42,608 nucleotides of DNA, taken from assembly GCA_013285985.1 (NCBI GenBank), contig JABDGR010000006.1, forward strand, positions 1 to 42,608, given 5' to 3'. Position 1 is the first letter of the stretch. The number at the start of each line of letters is the position of its first letter. The notes beneath the pieces are model-generated. The model did no database searches and was not told where the DNA came from. It saw nothing but the letters and a program-made list of their open reading frames with translations. This stretch comes from Verrucomicrobiota bacterium (lineage in GTDB: Bacteria; Verrucomicrobiota; Verrucomicrobiia; Opitutales; JABDGR01). The position numbers were made by a program, and so were the translations under genes. Below, piece after piece: positions 1 through 7,111 of this stretch.

Positions 1-2
1 TG

Positions 3-905
3 TATTTTTTGGTCATCGCACTATGCCTGGCCCTGGGGGTTGTGCTCCTGCCGCTGATCATGAGCCAGATTATCGAACTGGCGCATGCCATGCCGGATTT
101 TATCCGACGCGTCTTCCATCATACGCGAAACATCCTCAGCCAGTATCCCGATGTTTATCAGGCGGTGAAAGATTACCTCAATGAAAAGAGCTGGGCCAAC
201 CAATCAGCCAACGCCTCCCAGCACATTTTCGACTTGTTGAAGTCCGCACCTTCGACGATGCGTAAAATTTTTGAGTTGTCCGCCGCCGTCGCCGTCATCC
301 CGATTTACCTGTTCTTCCTGCTGGAGACCAACCGCGATTTGACCCGCGATTTCCGCGCCCAACTCAGCTTTCTGCCGGCCCCGCTGCGTGACGACGTGGT
401 GTTCCTGACCAACGAATTCGCCAACATCATGGTGTCGTTCTTCCACGGCAAACTGCTGATTGGGCTGATCATGGGGGTGATGAAGGCCATCGGATTCATG
501 TTCATCGGCATCCAGGGCGGCTTTGTACTCGGAATGTTTTTTGGCCTGGTCAACATTGTGCCTTATCTCGGCAGCATCCTCGGCCTGGCCCTCGTGCTGC
601 CCATCGCGTATTTCCAGCCAAACGGCGGCCTGCCATTGGCGCTGGAGGCTGCGGGAGTTTTCGCCGTGGTGCAATTGCTGGAAGCTTATTATCTCACGCC
701 GAAAATCATGGGCCACCATACCGGCCTGCATCCGCTGGTCATTCTGCTGTCCATCTTTTTCTGGGGCGAGGCCTTGCACGGCATTCTCGGCATGATCCTG
801 GCCGTGCCACTGACGGCCTTTCTCGTAGTCGCCTGGCGATTGCTTAAAACAAAATACCTGCCCCGCCACAGTGGCCAGACGCAGCCGGCCTGGCGTAGCA
901 GTTAA
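3..905 (+). CDS. AI-2E family transporter, 5'-truncated
   Basis: Polytopic inner-membrane protein of the AI-2E/YdiK/PerM family (PF01594). Some members export autoinducer-2 and others are Na+/H+ antiporters; the substrate here cannot be told. The reading frame is open to the left edge, so the first visible TTG at base 9 is unlikely to be the true start. About 300 residues are present against a usual 340-370, so the first one or two membrane helices are missing. What remains shows the family layout: a soluble helical stretch, a helix around residues 88-105, then paired hydrophobic helices containing G-L-V-N-I-V-P-Y-L-G-S (about residues 180-190), the most recognisable family motif, and a final helix G-I-L-G-M-I-L-A-V-P-L-T-A-F. 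It ends 20 bp before the convergent yqeY gene. Family assignment is secure; function is not. Confidence 0.85.
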   Translation, partial: YFLVIALCLALGVVLLPLIMSQIIELAHAMPDFIRRVFHHTRNILSQYPDVYQAVKDYLNEKSWANQSANASQHIFDLLKSAPSTMRKIFELSAAVAVIPIYLFFLLETNRDLTRDFRAQLSFLPAPLRDDVVFLTNEFANIMVSFFHGKLLIGLIMGVMKAIGFMFIGIQGGFVLGMFFGLVNIVPYLGSILGLALVLPIAYFQPNGGLPLALEAAGVFAVVQLLEAYYLTPKIMGHHTGLHPLVILLSIFFWGEALHGILGMILAVPLTAFLVVAWRLLKTKYLPRHSGQTQPAWRSS

Positions 906-925
906 ATCGTCATCGCAACCATCGT

Positions 926-1375
926 TTACGGCAGCTTGGACTGGACGAGCTTGCTGACCACGCTGAAGTCAAGGAGCGCGGCTTCGGGACGCTGCTTGAG
1001 CGCTCCAATGACTTTGCCCATCTCCTTCTTGGATTGCGCGCCGGTGGCGGCAATCGCCTCGTTGACCAGCGCCTCTACCTTGGCCAGGTCGAGCCCCTTT
1101 GGCAGATATTTTTCCAAAAGAGCGATTTCTGTGGTGTTCGCTGCCACGAGATCAGCTCGGCCGCCTTTTTCAAACTCCGCGCGGGCATCGGCGAGGGCTT
1201 TTACAGATTTCCGCAGCACCGTAACGACCATGGAATCGTCAATCGGCTTGTTGGCGTCCATCGCCGCCCGCTGGATGGCAGCATCGGCCGTGCGCAGACT
1301 CAATGTCGTCGTGGCGTCACGAGCCTTCATGGCTGTGACAATATCCGCGCGGAGGGCTTCGTAGAGGGTCGGCAT
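926..1375 (-). CDS. yqeY: GatB/YqeY domain-containing protein
   Basis: Stand-alone YqeY-domain protein of 149 residues, the normal family length (about 148). It is related to the C-terminal tail domain of GatB, the tRNA-dependent amidotransferase subunit, and may bind tRNA; its cellular role is not established. Visible hallmarks are the N-terminal helix with A-M-K-A-R-D-A, the central V-L-R-K-S-V-K, the L-L-E-K-Y-L-P-K stretch, and the C-terminal K-K-E-M-G-K-V-I-G-A-L-K-Q-R motif (about residues 115-128). The start ATG at 1375 gives the expected N-terminus. The upstream sequence reads pyrimidine-rich with no Shine-Dalgarno. It is transcribed alone, convergent with the AI-2E-family gene. In many genomes yqeY lies near rpsU or dnaG; neither is here. 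Confidence 0.93.
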   Translation of the reverse strand: MPTLYEALRADIVTAMKARDATTTLSLRTADAAIQRAAMDANKPIDDSMVVTVLRKSVKALADARAEFEKGGRADLVAANTTEIALLEKYLPKGLDLAKVEALVNEAIAATGAQSKKEMGKVIGALKQRPEAALLDFSVVSKLVQSKLP

Positions 1376-1552
1376 GGGGAAGGGATTGAATTTTATTTAA
1401 GTATTTTATTATCAATGACTTGATTAGAAGCCTAAGCGCGCCAGATTTCACTCGGCCCAGCCCAATGTCGAACTGTCATTGGGGGGAAGTTATGATGATA
1501 AAAAAATTCAACTCGTTGGAACTTTTAGCTCGAACGTGTGTTTAATTTCATA

Positions 1553-1682
1553 TCAGGGCGCAAGCCCTGACCAAGGAATACGGCATAGTAGCATAGCAAC
1601 CAAGCAGCTAGGCAGTGACCCTTGAGCAAGGCCTGCCGTTTACAAGGCCGGTCGCCGGGGATAACCCGGGACCGGCCTCTTG
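1553..1682 (+). ncRNA. Candidate structured RNA bounded by two hairpins
   Basis: Two hairpins are visible. At 1553-1570 a perfect 7-bp stem TCAGGGC/GCCCTGA closes a GCAA tetraloop, which is a GNRA loop in plus-strand RNA. At 1645-1678 an 8-bp stem AGGCCGGT/ACCGGCCT continues inward with further G-C pairs around an ATAA loop and is followed by CTCTTGT, a weak terminator-like tail. A possible promoter precedes them: TTGGAA at 1516, then TGTTTAAT after 17 nt. I recognise no known RNA family. Alternatives are an attenuated read-through terminator for the XRE regulator on the minus strand, or a dispersed intergenic repeat. Strand and existence of a transcript are inference. Confidence 0.25.
1645..1678 (-). 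terminator. GC-rich hairpin downstream of the DUF2975-XRE operon
   Basis: Perfect 8-bp arms AGGCCGGT (1645-1652) and ACCGGCCT (1671-1678), plus inner pairs GGG/CCC around ATAA. It lies 47 bp beyond the stop codon of the XRE gene on its reading strand. The minus-strand sequence after the stem (TGTAAAC) is not T-rich, so intrinsic termination would be weak. It could equally be the 3' end of a plus-strand RNA. Confidence 0.35.
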
Positions 1683-1724
1683 TATGTCAAAATTCCGCGT
1701 CCGGGGCAAGCCTGCGTTCCCCAT

Positions 1725-2000
1725 TTAATCCGTTTCGGCCGTGGCCTCTGCCGAGTCGACGTCGTCTTCCAGCACACTGCCGGCCTCCGCGGGCAGCGTG
1801 TCTTGAAACTCCAGAATATCGGCCGGCTGGCATTCTAAAAACTTGCAGATGGCCTCCAGCGTGGAAAACCGGATGGCGCGCGCCTTGCCCGTTTTAAGGA
1901 TCGAGAGGTTTTGCGCGGAAATGCCGACGGCTTCCGACAAGTCCTTCAGCCGGCGCTTGCGCCGCGCCAGCATGATGTCGAGATTGACGACGATGGGCAT
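1725..2000 (-). CDS. XRE/Cro-type HTH regulator, partner of the DUF2975 protein
   Basis: 91-residue DNA-binding protein of the small YozG-like Cro/C1 class. The helix-turn-helix runs from about residue 8 to 62: R-R-L-K-D-L-S-E-A-V-G-I-S (helix 2), Q-N-L-S-I-L-K-T-G-K-A (recognition helix), then F-S-T-L-E-A-I-C-K-F-L-E-C-Q-P-A-D-I-L, the hallmark ending of this class. The acidic tail (residues 70-91) has no known role. The ATG at 2000 lies one base after the TAA of the DUF2975 gene (2004-2002), so the pair is almost certainly co-translated. In Bacillus (YoaS-YozG) and Bacteroidota the same membrane protein/XRE pairing is common and not understood. The palindrome at the operon promoter is a natural candidate for its own operator. 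Confidence 0.9.
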   Translation of the reverse strand: MPIVVNLDIMLARRKRRLKDLSEAVGISAQNLSILKTGKARAIRFSTLEAICKFLECQPADILEFQDTLPAEAGSVLEDDVDSAEATAETD

Positions 2001-2001
2001 G

Positions 2002-2484
2002 TTAAACGGTCAAGCCGCTGACGAATCTGAAAACTCCCAATACAATAATGACGTTCAATCTCAGGTCATGATGGATGGGTTGGGGAGTAGGAAAGGGAAC
2101 TGGAAATGCATAAATCGAAATTTGCAACACCAACTCGGCCACCCAAGAGACAATATACCACTTGCCAACCGCCAAAAGCCGATTCGCGGCTTCCGCATCG
2201 AAAAGAAAACCTTCGGTCAGACGGCCAAAAAAATAAGTGAGGTTTTTAAAAAAGAAAACTTCCGCTATGAGATAAGGTATGTACAACCCCGCTTTCCAGA
2301 GCATTGAGACAGCAACAGGATGCTGGGCCAGTTTACCGAAGAGATAGAGAGCGCCCATTCCCAGCACAGATATGCTGACACAGCCCAAGCCAACCAAACA
2401 TAGCCAAGTCTGCGCACGATAAACAAACCAGATGCACCTGCTGTATTTTTGAATTCTCGTTTTGTAATCGCTCTTGCTTTGCAT
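2002..2484 (-). CDS. DUF2975 family membrane protein
   Basis: Small inner-membrane protein with four predicted helices: around residues 22-45 (W-L-C-L-V-G-L-G-C-V-S), 58-83, 103-125 (W-Y-I-V-S-W-V-A-E-L-V-L) and 140-158, ending R-F-V-S-G-L-T-V. Size, four-helix layout and the adjacent XRE gene match DUF2975 (PF11188); no biochemical function is known. An in-frame ATG at 2505 would add seven residues, but it sits inside a perfect palindrome and upstream of the transcription start expected from the best promoter (-10 at 2513-2508). I therefore prefer the ATG at 2484, giving 160 residues and a leader of about 17 nt. Expression is probably autoregulated by the downstream XRE protein (inference). 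Confidence 0.8.
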   Translation of the reverse strand: MQSKSDYKTRIQKYSRCIWFVYRAQTWLCLVGLGCVSISVLGMGALYLFGKLAQHPVAVSMLWKAGLYIPYLIAEVFFFKNLTYFFGRLTEGFLFDAEAANRLLAVGKWYIVSWVAELVLQISIYAFPVPFPTPQPIHHDLRLNVIIVLGVFRFVSGLTV

Positions 2485-2486
2485 TG

Positions 2487-2535
2487 TATATTTAATGTTT
2501 ATCATTAAATATATATCGAATTAAAATAAATTCAA
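2487..2535 (-). promoter_or_regulatory. Promoter with overlapping 11-bp palindromic operator
   Basis: On the minus strand, -35 TTGAAT (2535-2530), a 16-nt spacer and -10 TATATT (2513-2508). A perfect inverted repeat, TATATTTAATG (2487-2497) and CATTAAATATA (2503-2513) separated by TTTAT, covers the whole -10 element and the expected start site. It ends 3 bp upstream of the preferred DUF2975 start. A repressor bound there would block RNA polymerase directly. The adjacent XRE regulator is the likeliest ligand, which is inference. Confidence 0.6.
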
Positions 2536-2615
2536 GTAGGTTTGATTTCGAGGAGAGCAAGTTCTTAACCAGCAATGACTAATCGCTGATTTTTGTTTTC
2601 CAAAACCAGCCAATT

Positions 2616-3089
2616 TCAACTTTTTTCGGCGAGTGCAGCGCCCGTTGCGACCCAGGACTCATATTTTGCGCGGAACTCGACACTCCACCCTGTCGGCTCA
2701 TTGGTCTGTAGGCTCAGCTTGCACACGGTTCGCTCACCACGCGCATGCAAAATCGCGCCGTCTTCGCTGCGAAATTCAAAACCGACCGTCAGCCCTGCCT
2801 CGCGGAGCTTTATACCCCGCAGTGTGACAAGAAACGGCGCCACGCCGCGCAGGGGCACCAGGTAATCAATCTCCATGCGCTTCACGACCACATACACGTC
2901 CGGGTACTTTTCGGGGGAAAACTCCTTGGCACCCATCAATTCATCAAACAAGGCCTGTTGCGCGCGTTCCACGAATTGAAGGTAACGCGAATGGTGCAGC
3001 ACCCATAACGCGTCGATTTCGTAAAAATGCGCGCGCGTCCGGTAAACGAACAACCCCGGCGGAGGAGAGTTATAATCGGGGGCGGACAT
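2616..3089 (-). CDS. Acyl-CoA thioesterase, YbgC/4HBT hotdog fold
   Basis: 157-residue single-hotdog thioesterase of the 4-hydroxybenzoyl-CoA thioesterase superfamily. Such enzymes hydrolyse acyl-CoA thioesters in the cytoplasm as tetramers. The diagnostic segment is F-Y-E-I-D-A-L-W-V-L-H-H-S-R-Y-L-Q-F-V-E-R (about residues 22-42), which matches the family pattern D-x-x-G-V-V-x-H-x-x-Y with the catalytic Asp present; the usual Gly after it is Leu-Trp here. The rest follows the fold: R-M-E-I-D-Y-L-V-P-L-R, then alternating strands to residue 130. E. coli YbgC sits with tol-pal genes, but none are seen here, so the physiological substrate is open. It is divergent from the NYN-domain gene. Confidence 0.85.
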   Translation of the reverse strand: MSAPDYNSPPPGLFVYRTRAHFYEIDALWVLHHSRYLQFVERAQQALFDELMGAKEFSPEKYPDVYVVVKRMEIDYLVPLRGVAPFLVTLRGIKLREAGLTVGFEFRSEDGAILHARGERTVCKLSLQTNEPTGWSVEFRAKYESWVATGAALAEKS

Positions 3090-3204
3090 GAGAAAAGGGA
3101 CTCACGATGCCCAAATTTCCTGCCTGAGGCAAACCCATTAGGTGGCGTGGAATTTCATTTCGCGTCGCCTTAAACGGCGCTAAAGTTTCCCCATTGAGCT
3201 GCTC

Positions 3205-3759
3205 ATGCCTCCCGATCGCCACCTCCTTGTTGATGCCTTCAATGTCATCCACGCCTGGCCCAACTTGCGGGCGGTACTGGTGACGCATGGCCCGGACGCC
3301 GCCCGCACCCAACTGGCCGACACGTTGCGGCCTATCCACGACGCCGAAGGCTGGCGTGTAACCCTGGTTTTTGACGGCTCCGGTGACGAAATCCGCGTCG
3401 AGCGGCCGGGCCAGGAAACGACATTCTCCTACATCTTTGGTCCGAAGGGCTTGAGCGCCGACGCGGTCATCGAACAACTCGTCGTCAATGCCACGCTGCC
3501 CGCCGCGGAAGACCGCCGCCCGCGCAAGAAAAAAGGCCCGGCCCAGGAAATCGTCGTCGCCACCCGCGACAATCTGCTCAGCGCCGCCGCGTCCGCCGCC
3601 GGCGCGCGCTTGATGACGCCGGAGTTTTTGCGCGATTGGGCCGATAACGCCGCCGCCCGGCAAACCCGCGACGTGGTTATGCGCCAGCGAAAAGCGGCCG
3701 GCCAATGGCAGGCGGAAATTTCTCCGTGGGAAAAACTACCGAAGCCGCCGAAAAGCTGA
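3205..3759 (+). CDS. NYN domain protein, YacP/Rae1-like endoribonuclease
   Basis: 184 residues; PIN-like NYN domain of the YacP family (PF05991). Bacillus Rae1/YacP cleaves mRNA on the ribosome, so an RNase role is plausible but unproven here. Acidic active-site residues are visible: L-L-V-D-A-F-N-V-I (Asp10) near the N-terminus, V-F-D-G-S-G-D-E (Asp56-Asp61), L-S-A-D-A-V-I-E, and V-V-A-T-R-D-N (about residue 118). The C-terminus A-G-Q-W-Q-A-E-I-S-P-W-E-K-L-P is basic and probably flexible. The ATG at 3205 places the first beta strand at residue 6, as expected. It converges on the aldolase gene with a 17-bp gap. Confidence 0.85.
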   Translation: MPPDRHLLVDAFNVIHAWPNLRAVLVTHGPDAARTQLADTLRPIHDAEGWRVTLVFDGSGDEIRVERPGQETTFSYIFGPKGLSADAVIEQLVVNATLPAAEDRRPRKKKGPAQEIVVATRDNLLSAAASAAGARLMTPEFLRDWADNAAARQTRDVVMRQRKAAGQWQAEISPWEKLPKPPKS

Positions 3760-3776
3760 ACCCGGAAGATGCGTTG

Positions 3777-5969
3777 CTACCGCAAAAACGCCTCATGCAA
3801 GCCGCCGTCCACGGCGAGCACCTGGCCGGTCGTTTTGCTCAAGCGGTCGCTGATAAGCAGAAAGTATCCTTCGGCCTGGTCGGCGGGTGTGATGGGCGTT
3901 TTTGTCAGCGTGCGGTCGGCGTAAAACTGCGCGAGTTTTTTCACCAGCGAGTCGGTGGTCTCGCCCTCGGAAAACGGGATGCTGTATTTTGCCAGCGAGC
4001 CAATGACGCGTTCGCGCGGAAACATCGCGCTGCCCTGCACCACCGTGGCCGGGGCGACGGCGTTGACCCGCACCAGTGGCGCCAGCTCAATGGCCAGTTC
4101 GCCGACGAGGTGGTTCGCCGCAGCCTTCGAAGCGTCATAGGCAATGGAGCCTTTTTTCGACACGGCGGCATTGGCGCTTGTCGTCAGCACGAGGCTGCCG
4201 CGCAGTCCCTGCTCACGCCAGGTTTTCGCGGCCTCGTCGCCCACGAGATAACTGCCAGTGACGTTGATGGCAAAAGTCAGCGCCCATTTGTCGTCAGGGA
4301 TGTGACCGGTGGTGTCGCTCGGAACAAAAATGCCGGCGGTGACGCAAATCGAGTCGAACCCGCCATAAGCTATGGCCACGTCATCGAGCATCCGGCGGAT
4401 GCTCTCGCGTTTGGTGATATCCACGCCCAGCCCGAGCGCCGGGCCACAATTGGAGAGGCCCGTGCCCGCGACACCGATGCCCGTGCCGAGGCGATCGGTA
4501 ATTTCCTTGGCCGTGGCCTGCGCAGCGGGTTCATTCAAGTCCGCGCACACGACATGCGCGCCTTCATTGACCAGCCGGTGCGCCGTCTCCTTGCCAATGC
4601 CCGAGCCGGCCCCAATGACGATGGCGATGCGCCGCGCGAGTTCCTTTTCCGGCGGCATGCGCTTGAGCTTTGCCTCTTCCAGCAGCCAGTATTCGATGTC
4701 GAAGGCTTCCTGCTGGGGCAAAGAAACATAGCGATCAATCGCCTCGGCGCCGCGCATGACTTCGACGGCGCAATTGTAAAACTCGGCGGTGACGCGCGAC
4801 TCGCTCTTGTCCTTGCCCCACGCGACCATGCCCAGGCCGGGGATGAGCACGACCGTGGGGTTGGGGTCGCGCATGGCCGGCGAATTCGCCCGTTTGCACT
4901 TCTGGTAATAGGCGGCGTAGTCGGCGCGATATTGAACCAATCCGTCAGCCAATTTCTTTTTCAACGCGGCGGCGTCCTCGCTCTGCGGATTCCAGTCGAC
5001 ATACAGCGGTTTGATTTTCGTGCGTAAAAAATGGTCGGGGCAGGATGTGCCCAGCCCGGCGAGGCGCGGGGCGTCGTGGCTGTTGACGAAGCGGAGGATT
5101 TTTTCGTCATCCTGCACGGTGCCGATGAAACGCTGGTGCGAGGAAACCTGGCCGCGCAGCCACGGCAGGATGGCGGTGAGAACCACGCGGCGTTTCTCCG
5201 GCGGCAAGGCTTGGTATTTTGCGCCGCCAAAAGCCGCGGCGTCGCCGCCTTTTTTGGCGTATTTTCCCTCGATAAACACCGCGGCCTGTTCGATAAAATC
5301 CAGCGTGTGCGTGTAACATTCGCGGTCGTCGTCCGCCCAGGAGATAAAGCCGTGCTGGCCCATCATGATGGCGCGGACGCTCGGCTGCCGGTGCGCAATC
5401 TCCTGCATCGCCAGGCCGAGTTCGAAACCGGGCCGCATCCAGGGCACATAGGCCATTTTACCGCCAAAAATTTCCTGCGTGAGTTTTTCACTGTTGGCCG
5501 AGGCGGCGATGGCAATAATGGCGTTCGGGTGCATGTGGTCGACATGCGTGCCGGACAAAAAGGCGTGCAAGGGAGTGTCAATCGAGGAAGCGCGCGGGTT
5601 GAGGTTAAATGTGCAATGGGCATACAGCCCGACCATGTCGTCCTCGGCGGAGGATTTGACGCCCTTGTCCTTGCGCGCGGCGTAGACCTGTTGCAGCGCG
5701 AACAGTTTATCCAGATACAGCGAAGAAAAGAATGCGCGCGTGCTCGTGCGCAAATCGCCGCCCGAGCCCTTGACCCACAAAATTTTCCCGGCGTGGTTGG
5801 TCAACGGGTCGGGCTCCGCGATTTTCGACGAAGTGTTGCCGCCGCCCGTGTTGGTGATGCGCTGGTCGCTGCCCAGTAAATTCGAGCGATAGACGAGCCG
5901 GCCAACCGGGTCGAGCGCGGCGGCTTTCGCGTCATCCCAGAGGTAATTGACGTGCAGGTAGGATTTCAT
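3777..5969 (-). CDS. Bifunctional rhamnulose-1-phosphate aldolase/lactaldehyde dehydrogenase (RhaE/YuxG type)
   Basis: 730-residue fusion. Residues 1-440 are a class II (zinc) aldolase: N-T-G-G-G-N-T-S (40-47) would bind the phosphate, and T-H-V-D-H-M-H-P (141-148) with H206 in M-M-G-Q-H-G are the zinc-ligand region. Residues 447-730 are a short-chain dehydrogenase with the NAD motif G-A-G-S-G-I-G (453-459) and the catalytic Y-D-A-S-K (Y611, K615). Known homologues split L-rhamnulose 1-phosphate into dihydroxyacetone phosphate and L-lactaldehyde and oxidise the latter to lactate. This fits rhamnogalacturonan degradation elsewhere in the window, though no rhamnose isomerase or kinase is here. 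It is slightly longer than the usual 690-710 residues. It is preceded by the phosphoesterase gene on the same strand with a 69-bp gap. Confidence 0.9.
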   Translation of the reverse strand: MKSYLHVNYLWDDAKAAALDPVGRLVYRSNLLGSDQRITNTGGGNTSSKIAEPDPLTNHAGKILWVKGSGGDLRTSTRAFFSSLYLDKLFALQQVYAARKDKGVKSSAEDDMVGLYAHCTFNLNPRASSIDTPLHAFLSGTHVDHMHPNAIIAIAASANSEKLTQEIFGGKMAYVPWMRPGFELGLAMQEIAHRQPSVRAIMMGQHGFISWADDDRECYTHTLDFIEQAAVFIEGKYAKKGGDAAAFGGAKYQALPPEKRRVVLTAILPWLRGQVSSHQRFIGTVQDDEKILRFVNSHDAPRLAGLGTSCPDHFLRTKIKPLYVDWNPQSEDAAALKKKLADGLVQYRADYAAYYQKCKRANSPAMRDPNPTVVLIPGLGMVAWGKDKSESRVTAEFYNCAVEVMRGAEAIDRYVSLPQQEAFDIEYWLLEEAKLKRMPPEKELARRIAIVIGAGSGIGKETAHRLVNEGAHVVCADLNEPAAQATAKEITDRLGTGIGVAGTGLSNCGPALGLGVDITKRESIRRMLDDVAIAYGGFDSICVTAGIFVPSDTTGHIPDDKWALTFAINVTGSYLVGDEAAKTWREQGLRGSLVLTTSANAAVSKKGSIAYDASKAAANHLVGELAIELAPLVRVNAVAPATVVQGSAMFPRERVIGSLAKYSIPFSEGETTDSLVKKLAQFYADRTLTKTPITPADQAEGYFLLISDRLSKTTGQVLAVDGGLHEAFLR

Positions 5970-6038
5970 GGAGTCAGCAAATTGTGTTTGGGGTCAAAAA
6001 GCGAAGCAAGGAACAAAGCGGGCGGGGAACTTAGGCGG

Positions 6039-7001
6039 TTACTCCAACGTATGCCGGGTGACTTCCGGCTGGCAGAAAAACCTCGCCGGCACCCGGCAGG
6101 CGCCCGCGCCGACGCTGGTGTAGCCGGACATGCCTTGAAATTCCCACGGCCCGCGCAGAGTCCACCGGGGCGCGCGGGCGTTATTCAACAAGGCGAAACC
6201 GCCGGGAAGGCATATTTGCCCGCCATGTGTATGCCCACAGAGAAAACCGGCAAACCCGGCCGAAGCGGCATCGGCGTAAATCGAAGGCGTGTGCGAAAGC
6301 AGCACCGCGCAAGCACCCGCCGGAACCGCGGAGCGCGCGCGGGCGACGTCGGCGGTGCCATAAGTATGGTCGTCGTCCACGCCGGCCAACCATAATTCCG
6401 CGCCGCCACGTCTCCACGGCAATGCTTCGTTCAAAAGCACCCGCCAACCGAGTGCTTCGAGGCCCGGTACCATTTCCAGTGGGTCATGGTTGCCTAACAC
6501 CGCGAATGCGGGCACTCCAGGGCGCAAGGCCCGCGCGACTTCGCCACACAACGCCAGCGCCGTGGCCCATTCATGGCGGGTGTGGGCGCGATAATCGCCG
6601 GTCAGCACAATGGCATCATATTCCCAGCCGGTGATGGCGCGAATAACCGCCGGCACCGTGCCAGGGTCCATATCGGCGTGCAAATCGCTCAAATGCAGCA
6701 GGTGCGCACCCCGAAACGCCGCCGGCAGGCCGCGCAGCCGCAAAATATTTTCCCGGCGGCAGACGTCCCGCATATTGCGCCGGCCCCACCCGGCCAGCCC
6801 GGTGGCGTGCAAGATGCCGGCGAGGACGCGCATCTTCTGCACCATCCGCTGAACGTTGATGGGGCCGGCCTCATCGGATTCCGGGTCGGTTTCCAACTGA
6901 TGCTGCACCTGCAACCGGCGTTCAAACGCCGGCTGGCCCAGCCGGGCGGCGAGCGCGGCGAGTTCGGCCGGGGAAATTTCCGGCGAGGGTTGGTCGGCCA
7001 T
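6039..7001 (-). CDS. Metallophosphoesterase, YkuE type
   Basis: Calcineurin-like two-metal phosphoesterase. Motifs in order, numbered from the preferred start: L-H-L-S-D-L-H-A-D (about 98-106), I-V-L-T-G-D-Y-R (136-143), V-L-G-N-H-D-P (170-176), L-L-S-H-T-P, and L-C-G-H-T-H-G-G-Q-I-C-L-P near residue 270, the H-x-H-G-G-Q signature of the YkuE/LpxH-like class III enzymes. The reading frame extends upstream to 7088, but the stretch before M-A-D-Q-P-S-P-E-I is unlike a protein start and would overlap the divergent mscS gene, so 7001 is chosen; the ATG at 7040 is a second option. There is no signal peptide and only a helical N-terminal extension. Substrate unknown; family members hydrolyse phosphodiesters or UDP-diacylglucosamine. 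Confidence 0.85.
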   Translation of the reverse strand: MADQPSPEISPAELAALAARLGQPAFERRLQVQHQLETDPESDEAGPINVQRMVQKMRVLAGILHATGLAGWGRRNMRDVCRRENILRLRGLPAAFRGAHLLHLSDLHADMDPGTVPAVIRAITGWEYDAIVLTGDYRAHTRHEWATALALCGEVARALRPGVPAFAVLGNHDPLEMVPGLEALGWRVLLNEALPWRRGGAELWLAGVDDDHTYGTADVARARSAVPAGACAVLLSHTPSIYADAASAGFAGFLCGHTHGGQICLPGGFALLNNARAPRWTLRGPWEFQGMSGYTSVGAGACRVPARFFCQPEVTRHTLE

Positions 7002-7111
7002 GTTTGGCGTCAAGGCAGGCCCAAAGTGCCAGTCTGCCATGATTTTGCCAAGGCAAACCGCGCATTTTCCCCTTGCGGTGGGATTCAATTTTGCCGCTAA
7101 TTTTTGCCACC

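Larger units (their letters stand above)
1376..1724. other. Gene-free region with two strong hairpins
   Basis: 349 bp without a convincing gene, between the yqeY start and the end of the XRE regulator. The half next to yqeY is AT-rich (1386-1412 and 1500-1550) and probably holds the leftward yqeY promoter, though no clean -35/-10 pair stands out. The half nearer the regulator holds a GNRA-looped hairpin (1553-1570) and a long GC-rich hairpin (1645-1678), annotated separately as a possible small RNA. Confidence 0.6.

Noticed and set aside
1553-1570. GNRA-loop hairpin considered as part of a cyclic-di-GMP riboswitch or SRP RNA
   Set aside because: The flanking conserved bases of those families are not present, and no plus-strand gene follows directly.
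3705-5027. 440-codon plus-strand frame opposite the fused aldolase
   Set aside because: The minus strand has intact catalytic motifs through the whole stretch; this frame is a shadow.
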